NCBI GenBank assembly: GCA_008360975.2
Contig: CM039210.1
Span: 22,343,007-22,407,006, forward strand
Source of the DNA: Lichenostomus cassidix
Lineage: Eukaryota; Chordata; Aves; Passeriformes; Meliphagidae
Direction: 5' to 3'
Length of the DNA stretch: 64,000 bases
Positions 57,690-64,000 of the stretch are shown piece after piece. Both the position numbers and the translations under genes were made by a program. A model generated the notes under the pieces. That model did no database searches, was not told the origin of the DNA, and saw only the letters and a program-made list of their open reading frames with translations. Within the stretch, counting starts at the first letter, position 1, and each line of letters begins with the position of its first letter.

Positions 57690-59169
57690 TCCTTTTTACA
57701 ATATGCACACTGATTCAGTCCCAATCTGGGTTGTGATTAATTTGAGCCTCCCCTGCTGCTTCCACCTCTACCCCCGCCTCTACCTCTGCTCTGTCCCTGA
57801 CCATGCCCACCATTCTGGTGCTGATCCAGCGCAACCACTATAGCTGTGGTCAGCTTTTCTGTTCTTGCTTGTTCCTATTATTGTATATTCTCCAGGCTTC
57901 TCCCATTAATGCTTCCAGGTCCCTGTTTGCAGGTTCTTTCATTTTCTGAAGCTTAGAGCTGAGGTCTGGGCTTTATTGCCCTAACATTAGAGAAACTAAC
58001 TGCTGCTTTCCCATGTCTGATGAGGGGTCTGGGGTTGTATACTTCCACAAGGCTGCACAGAGTCTGTCCATAAAAGCAGTAGGAGACTCCTGCTGCCCAT
58101 GTTTAACCTGGAATATCATTGACCAATTCACTGCCTTCAGGATGGCATTTTCCAAACTGACTTTAATCAAATTTCAGTACCTAACCAGCAGTGCATAATC
58201 TCCTTCATCATTCGGGTTCCATCGGGGATTGGAAGTGGGGAACACCTGTTCTGCTGTACCCTGCAGGGCTCTGCTAGCAATTTGTCCCTCTACATGTGCT
58301 TTGGCTGTTTTTATTACCAATTCCTTTTCTGTTTCTGTAAGCTCTGACAACATTAAATAAATATCACCCCAATCAGGGTCCTGGTTCCTTACAACTAACT
58401 CAAACCTTTTTGCAACTTTACCGGCATCCTCTCTGTAATTTATAACTTCTCTCCAGTTAGTCAGATCACTAGTGGAAAAGGGAACTTTTACTTGCATTGC
58501 TTCTCCCCCAGGACCTATTACTTCCCTCAGAGGGGCTATTAGAGGCAAAACCTTTATTGTTTTACTTCTCATTCGTGCTGTAATTGGAGCCCCTGAACTG
58601 GTTCCTTCACCAGGATCACCCATCTCATCCTCACTACTGCTTGGGCTTGACGGAGGGGGAGTGGTTGGAGGAGAGTGTGCAGCTGGCCTTGAATAGCTAG
58701 GTTGTAAATCCTGAACATCTATAACACTGTCTTCTTCATGTTTATCTGCCAACTTCAAACACCTCTGCTCTATACTACATGCAGAACATCTCTTCATTTT
58801 CCGCTTGTTATCCTTTTCTAATCCTAACACCAAAGAGTCTTGCAGAGCCAGATTTATGCCACATTCCCTCTGCCATTCAGGCATATTTCTTAGAGTAAAA
58901 AACATATTTGCATACATGACTTCATCCCATTTGTTTTCCCTCCTTAAAAACAACATTAACTGCAACAAAGTGTTGTAATCTAAAGTTCCATTTACAGGCC
59001 ATTTTTCCTGTGACTCTAATTTGTATAGGGGCCACCACTGATTATAGTATCTAATTAAATCTGCTTTTCTCATAGTTCCTCCTGGTATGCCCCCTAATTC
59101 TTTCCAGTGTGCTAGTACACATCCTAATGGACTTTTCTTTACTATTTGTTTGCTACCTGAAGATTCCAT
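57690..59169 (-). pseudogene. Provirus E gag
   Basis: ATG at 59167-59169 starts MESSGSKQIVKKSPLG; the second residue is glutamate, not the glycine needed for myristoylation. Matrix (CVLAHWKELGGIPGG, WPVNGTLDYNTLL), a proline-rich linker (PPTTPPPSSPSSS) and capsid follow, open to TGA at 58174. Later in-frame stops lie at 57973 and about 57740. A glycine/arginine-rich stretch precedes one zinc knuckle CAYCKKEGHWKRQC (about 57690-57735). Confidence 0.78.
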
Positions 59170-59409
59170 TTCTTCCTGGCTTTCTCTATCTTCCACTGAA
59201 ATGTCTTTCAGCAATGTTCTACAACCACTTGCCAATCTTCCTCTCTAACTTCCCAAGTCTTGGGAATCCCTAATTGCTTTCCACACACCAATTTTACAAC
59301 TTTTACTTCTCCACGATGCCTCCATTCCTGGGTTCCACTTCCTTTTTCCACGCAACTTGGGCACCCAGGTCTCCTCCGGGATGAGATACAATACCACCTT
59401 TGGCTACAA
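59170..59409 (-). other. Leader between class II LTR and E gag
   Basis: No primer site could be assigned. It is unclear whether this belongs to E or to flanking DNA of J. Confidence 0.4.
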
Positions 59410-59821
59410 TGAATACACTCACACAAAGTCCAGGACTTGTCGGGGTTTATTGTTCCATGCAAGACGAGAATGACATAACACCAATGTGATGCAGAGAGTC
59501 TTCCTATCTTTATTTGCAGCAGTGCTTCTTTTAAAGCTTTTAATCTTCCGTACACGCAACACAGAACTCTACATATGGTTTGTACATGCGCCATGCAATT
59601 ATACAATTGGCTATAAGTAATTAACATGAGCTAAGCACACATTATATAATTGGTATATATTAAAACTGCACTTTCTTACTTTTGGGCAATATATCCTGTT
59701 TTCTCTGGCCAGCTGCTTGCTTTCTTGCAGCATCAGCAAAATACTTCCTCTTGTCTATCTTCAATGACTTTCATAGGTCTGTTAAGACAGACCAGCTGTT
59801 GAGACAGACCAGGCCCTGACA
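59410..59821 (-). repeat. LTR of provirus J
   Basis: Minus strand TGTCAGGGCC at 59821 to GTGTATTCA at 59410; two AATAAA signals (59509-59514 and 59446-59451). The right end is fixed by the polypurine tract; the left end is approximate. Confidence 0.7.
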
Positions 59822-61059
59822 TCTCCCCCTTTCCTTTCAAATAGGCTCAACGCTCGGCGAATAACCATGTTATAGTGCTGTAGGGCACAGCACAGCAAAA
59901 TCCCACTTACCAAAAGGAACAACACCAACATTAATGCTAACTTACAGAGGTCCTTTAGCCAGCCAGTAATACCCCAGCCACTGAGCCACCCATCAATACC
60001 CAGCCCATCGGATATAGTTAACTGGTGGGTAAGGGACTGCAACTCTTTTATCTGCTTGTGTATCGATTTTGAATGATCCGAGAGATTCATGCAGCACATA
60101 CCCTCAAACTCCTCACATCCATGCCCCTGCGCTAACAAGAAATCTATAGCTGCTCTGTTTTGCAGGGTAGCATGTTGAACAGAGTCAACATCAGTCAACA
60201 AGCTGCTAATAGCTGCTGATGTGGCATTGGTTTGTTTTGCTAGCCAGCACCCTAACTTTCTTAATGTGGCTAGGGCCTTCGCCGATGCGACTCCGGGTGC
60301 AAAAATGGAGGATGCAATTATCTCTCCATTGTTCCAAAACTCAACGTTATTGTTGCAGTCAGCCTGAAACTTATGCATGCTTCTTTTCCCTTGGGGATGC
60401 TGCCTGTTCACATTGAGAATCATTGACGTATTCAGCGTTAGGAGGGTTAATCGCCCTATCGAGCAGGGGCCTCCCCTGATTCTTGAAGGGATGCCAGCCC
60501 ATGCACGGTCCCCGCAAATAAAGAAATATCCTAGGGGTAGCTGCAAAGGGTGGTTGGTTGCTTTGGAAATGTTTTTGGACACGTAACCACACCAGGAGTC
60601 ATTGCGGTAAGCTAGCAAGCTAGAATTTACATTAACAGCTGAACCATTGCAACCTAAGGTTCTACAAGAAGAGCTTGACCAATTAAACTTCACGCAGGCA
60701 TCCATTCGGACCGAGCCCAATAGTTCCAATTCTTGGGGCGCAGTCGGGGCAATTGGCAAATAAGGCATCCAAGCGTCCCAATTGTTCACCGTGCTATCGA
60801 TATCAGAGTTGCTCCATGTGGGCACCATGCCAGGACAGGGCCAGTAGTCCGTCGGTACCCCCACTAAACATGTAGAAAACGGATTACCCGGGGATGACAA
60901 GGCTAAGCATATGGCATCTTGACTGTTAAGATTGGCCATAGTTATCCATATGTTAGTTTTCGGTTGGGGGGGTACCCATTGGGCCATTCCTACTGTGAGC
61001 GCACTGAGAAGCCAGACGATCCCTGTGAGGGCACTGTGCCCACCTCCTACATGCCCCAT
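59782..61059 (-). CDS. Provirus J envelope glycoprotein, intact frame
   Basis: 425 codons from ATG 61057-61059 to the stop at 59782, without interruption. Seen: signal-peptide-like IVWLLSALTVGMAQW, surface unit with many cysteines and several NxS/T sites, a weakened cleavage motif QGKRS, then the transmembrane unit with LQNRAAIDFLL, the CX6CC motif CEEFEGMCC, a membrane anchor LMLVLFLLVSGILLC and a tail that overlaps the polypurine tract and LTR start. The type is that of avian class II viruses with gamma-like Env. Such proteins mediate binding and membrane fusion in viruses; some are kept by hosts. Whether this one is expressed is unknown. It is far better kept than the B and E envs. Confidence 0.85.
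   Translation of the reverse strand: MGHVGGGHSALTGIVWLLSALTVGMAQWVPPQPKTNIWITMANLNSQDAICLALSSPGNPFSTCLVGVPTDYWPCPGMVPTWSNSDIDSTVNNWDAWMPYLPIAPTAPQELELLGSVRMDACVKFNWSSSSCRTLGCNGSAVNVNSSLLAYRNDSWCGYVSKNISKATNHPLQLPLGYFFICGDRAWAGIPSRIRGGPCSIGRLTLLTLNTSMILNVNRQHPQGKRSMHKFQADCNNNVEFWNNGEIIASSIFAPGVASAKALATLRKLGCWLAKQTNATSAAISSLLTDVDSVQHATLQNRAAIDFLLAQGHGCEEFEGMCCMNLSDHSKSIHKQIKELQSLTHQLTISDGLGIDGWLSGWGITGWLKDLCKLALMLVLFLLVSGILLCCALQHYNMVIRRALSLFERKGGDVRAWSVSTAGLS
59822..59837 (-). other. Polypurine tract of provirus J
   Basis: Minus strand AAAGGAAAGGGGGAGA directly before TGTCAGGG. Confidence 0.85.
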
Positions 61060-61592
61060 CCCACTGGCTCTCAGGAACAGAATGGTGAACTGGTACAAAA
61101 ATGTTCCAGTGGCACTGGGCTTGTAAAATCACAGTGGCTCTATTTGCTCTGGCTCGTTGTATTGTTATTAGTACCTGCCACTTATGTAAAGCTCGCTTCC
61201 TAGCTTCAATGCTCTCAACCAACCATATAAGATCTTGATTGCTCAAAGAAAAATCTCCAATAAACTCTCGCAAGGCTCTCAGCAGATTATCTTGCTCATG
61301 AAAACGAGAACTACAGGCCACGCACAGCCACTCTCCAATAAACACCACCACATTTATCCAAATCTTCTTCTTACATGCCCCACACAAAATTTTCAGTCAC
61401 TTCTGCTTTGCCCCACACTCATCACATGGTCACTCCACCTCTCTCTTTACTTGAGGCTGTGGTGAGCACACTGCATGCTCTTGCGTAACAAAGATGTCCG
61501 ACAGTAAGGCCTGTGGAAATAAGTAAATGGAGAGCCCTGAAACTTCATATGGGGTCCGCAGCAGAGGAACTAGTTCACGCTTGAGCCGCTGA

Positions 61593-62475
61593 TTACTTCT
61601 CTGGGCCTCGGAGCATGACATCCAGCTCGGCAGGTGTTGTAACATGCGCTCTTACCCACTTGGCTGGCAACCAGCACGGGCGATGGTCTTGTCCTGTAAC
61701 AACACAAGCATAACCTTTTCCCCAGGTTAATAGTCTATACAGGCCTTCCCAACTGTTCTGTTGCAGGTTGAATACATCTACAGGTATATCACGTTCTGAA
61801 AAATCGGATGGATTTCGAAAAATATGAGAAAATATGGAGATGCTAGATTCAGTGTTTGCATCAGCGTGAGAATTTAGCCAATTAAGCACATAAAGGGTTT
61901 TTGCTACAATGTTCGCCAGGGGTCTCTCCCCCTCTTTTAAAAATATAGTAAAATAGTGCTTAAGCGACTGATGAGTGCGTTCAACTATAGCTTGTCCAGT
62001 ACTGTTGTACGGGATACCTGTTACATGCTGAATATTCCACTTATTGCAAAAGGTAGCTACAGCCATGCTACGATACGCAGGACCATTATCGGTCTTAATT
62101 GTTGCTGGCACGCCCAAAGCAGCAATGGCTTGTAGCCAGTGCTGTTTTACGGCTTTGGCTGTTGTGGCTGCCAGCGGAGTAGCCCAAATGGCCCATGAGC
62201 ACGTATCAATGGAGACATGAACGTGCTTAAGGGTACCGAAAGAGGGAAAATCGGTAACATCTGTCTGCCAAACTTGGCGGGGCTGTAACCCTCGTGGGTT
62301 TGTCCCGAGATCTTGTATAGTGCTTATTCTGGCACAATCAGGGCATGATGCAACTATTGCTCGGGCATCAGCCTTTCATATATGGAACTGGCACTGTAAA
62401 GCATGGGATGACTGATGTAAAAACATTTGTGATTGTTGCACTTGTTGCATCAGGGAAGGATGCGCAGTGACAGCA
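61593..62475 (-). pseudogene. Provirus J integrase (5' end degraded)
   Basis: The zinc region reads FLHQSSHALQCQFHI then a stop (about 62376) and CPDC. The core has WQTDVT, IKTDNGPAY and GQAIVERTH, so the DDE residues are present, and the C-terminal part runs open to 61593 (open from about 62360 on). It would join viral DNA to the host genome. Without RT and gag in front it cannot be made normally. Class II by similarity to provirus B integrase. Confidence 0.8.
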
Positions 62476-63176
62476 CCACTCTCGCCCCCGGCGTAACACT
62501 CGCTTCTGCGAATGGGGTGGCGGCGTCTGCCCACAGTGAGCGAGGGGTGGCAGTGCCCGGTGGGGCCGGGGAGGGGCAGCAGGAGTGGAGCGGAATGGGG
62601 TGTTCTCTGGAGGTTTGCTCCGGGCAGGATGCTCGGCAAAGGCCCCAGCAGAGCTCAGGGTGAGGTGATGAGAGCAGCGCTGAGCTGGGCCGAGCTGCCG
62701 AAGGGCGCCGAGGAAGCAGCAGGGCTGGGCCGGAGCTCCATCCCGGTGGGCGCCGCAGTCCCAGCTGGAGCCCGGCGCCCCCCAGCATATCAGCGGCATT
62801 CACAGTCATTTTGGGCCTTTACACTGTTTAACAAGTACACCCGAGCAACTGAGCCTGTGGGCTCGAGGCTGCGGCAGCCCCTGCGCTCGGCTCCGGCCGC
62901 AAACTGAATGCAGTCCTCCACGCTGCCCCCCGCCCCATCTCCATGCAGTGTCGGTGTGAGAGGAGCCCCGGGACCCTCGTGTGTTTGTGTTTAGGCAGAA
63001 TTCCCAGTTTTCTTGGAGCTTGATGGCATCCTCGGGATGGCAGGGCCCCCGCAGGGCAGGTCTGGTGCCGCTGCAGGACAAACAACACCGCAAGGCTGAG
63101 CGACCTGGGGAGCTGGCGGGCGGGGGAAGCGGCCCCGGGAGGCAGCAGCAGTGAAAAGGTCTCCGAAAGGGCTCCG
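62475..63176. other. GC-rich sequence of unknown origin
   Basis: About 700 bases rich in G and C with many CpGs, between truncated J and LTR K. No frame on either strand resembles a known protein. It may be host DNA at which J was cut, or part of another element. Confidence 0.4.
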
Positions 63177-63641
63177 TGTCTTAGTTTGAAAACAAACCAG
63201 TGGGAGATCACAAGTCAAGATTGAAATTAAAAATAAGTGAAATAATACAAGGAAAAGCACTGACAAAGTCAGATACAACCTAACACCCTGTTAGGGTGGT
63301 AGTAGCAGTCCAACTGAAGTAGTCCAGTTGAAGCGGTGATCCTGTGAAGGTCTAGTCTCCAGCTGAAGATCCAGTGGTAGCTCTTGTCCTCTGGAACCCA
63401 GTAGACAGGGCTAGCTCAGGCAGTTCCAAGGCCAGGTTATATCCAGGTGGGAACACCTGGCTCCTCCCTCCTCGGCAGAGCATCTCACAATGGGATGAGA
63501 TAAGTCCATGGGTCACACGGTGGGTCCCTGATGGCCCATTGCCTGTCATGCGGGGTGGGTCATTAGCAGCTGATAGCAGCTAACGGCCCACAGCTGGTGG
63601 TAATAGAATACTTAACTACATCTATATTGCAACCTAGGACA
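63177..63641 (-). repeat. 3' LTR of provirus K (A-type)
   Basis: 465 bp, starts TGTCTTAG instead of TGTATTGG, ends CCTAGGACA, one copy of the 56-bp U3 unit. Left flank is CTCCG; the other flank is outside the window. Confidence 0.9.
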
Positions 63642-64000
63642 TTATCCACCCCTTATTCTATTACCATCTACAGAGTTCTCACTTAAGATAAGGTCTCCTT
63701 GTGGTACACAACGGGTTTCCCCATCTGCCTTCATCACCCACCAAGTATAACCAGGTCCTTGGGCAAAAACCACTCCACGGATGGGCTTGCCTTTGCCTGA
63801 GGTGGGACTAATCCAAACAGTCTTTCCTAAAAAACCTCTTACGTGTACCACAGGGACTTTATCTCCATCCACTGTGTGCAAAGGTTCGGACTCGGCAGGA
63901 CCGGCTCGATTGATAGAACCCCTTGTGTTAACCATCCAGGTGGCCTTTGCTAAGTTCAGTTCCCAATTTTTGAAGGTTCCCCCGCCAAGTGCCTTCAAAG
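63642..64000 (-). CDS. Provirus K pol, integrase C-terminus (partial)
   Basis: Open to the window edge and in frame to TAA at 63642-63644, which touches the LTR. It matches the end of A pol but has no stop at the place of the A TAA (711-713). It encodes the last part of the integrase (GKTVWISPTSGKGKPIRG). The rest of the element is beyond the window. Confidence 0.85.
   Translation of the reverse strand, partial: LKALGGGTFKNWELNLAKATWMVNTRGSINRAGPAESEPLHTVDGDKVPVVHVRGFLGKTVWISPTSGKGKPIRGVVFAQGPGYTWWVMKADGETRCVPQGDLILSENSVDGNRIRGG

Larger units (their letters stand above)
51097..59409 (-). mobile_element. Provirus E: class I (gamma-type) ERV with nested LTRs
   Basis: Minus-strand gag, protease, RT, RNase H, integrase and env in gamma-retroviral order, then a polypurine tract and a TGATGCC...GGCATCA LTR (52493 down to 51097) that later insertions have expanded. 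No 5' LTR of that type precedes gag; a class II LTR (59410-59821) stands there instead. Many stops and frameshifts. Confidence 0.8.
59410..62475 (-). mobile_element. Provirus J: 5'-truncated class II ERV with open env
   Basis: Minus strand: integrase from its zinc region, env, polypurine tract and LTR. RT, protease and gag are missing; GC-rich DNA begins at about 62475 instead. The 3' LTR lies against provirus E. Confidence 0.8.

Noticed and set aside
62368..62907. Several long frames in GC-rich DNA
   Set aside because: They overlap on both strands, are low in complexity and show no motif.
1..64000. CRISPR arrays, bacterial operons, phage genes
   Set aside because: Searched by eye for regular spacer-repeat patterns and bacterial gene packing; none. 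The window is vertebrate.

Overview
The window is a bird genome segment built almost entirely from nested endogenous retroviruses (ERVs) around one recognisable host gene. The evidence for a bird is the abundant CR1 LINEs (three copies), bird-style ERVs of three classes, and a complete single-exon NFIL3 (E4BP4) reading frame on the minus strand at 8321-9694. NFIL3 is Z-linked in chicken. The very high density of young ERVs and several substitutions at otherwise conserved NFIL3 positions would suit a sex chromosome, possibly the W copy, but the sequence alone does not prove this.

Layout. 32-6005: provirus A (minus), nearly complete, flanked by GAAGG duplications and inserted in an older LTR. 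It has a class III-like Pol, no 3' env, and a predicted membrane protein encoded upstream of gag. 7601-8126: solo LTR just downstream of NFIL3. 8321-9694: NFIL3. 10127-15634: element C (plus), an old decayed relative of A with a different 3' LTR. 16520-19230: CR1 (plus) split by a solo LTR (16980-17500). 19266-19834: another LTR. 20412-29961: provirus B (plus), class II with a gamma-type env, broken and carrying three later LTR insertions. 30026-36090: provirus D (plus), class I, internally deleted, with two more LTR insertions. 36442-37331 and 45302-46202: solo LTRs of family G, with a third partial copy at 50356-51068. 38389-39675: a second copy of a very long LTR also present inside D. 40167-40429: a family F solo LTR. 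40436-42650: CpG-rich host-like sequence, with a promoter-like island at 41990-42650 that could be the NFIL3 promoter. 43700-44500 and 49249-50350: CR1 pieces. 51097-59409: provirus E (minus), class I, with nested LTRs. 59410-62475: provirus J (minus), class II, 5'-truncated, but with an open 425-codon env. 62475-63176: GC-rich sequence of unknown origin. 63177-64000: provirus K (minus), a second A-type provirus cut by the window edge.

How the parts relate. Nothing here forms a host operon or pathway; the window records repeated integration, often of one ERV into another. Insertion order can be read from the nesting: C and the CR1 copies are old; B, D and E came later; families F, the long LTR and A-type LTRs landed in them afterwards. 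LTR pairs of A, B and D differ at roughly 1-2 percent of positions by eye, so these are young. The most notable point is provirus A: an env-less retrovirus with a small multi-pass, potentially glycosylated protein at its 5' end, a Gag without a zinc knuckle, a lysine-tRNA-type primer site, and a Pol frame that runs up to the LTR edge. The second is the open env frame of J. All coordinates of ERV parts were read by eye; class names are inferred from motifs.
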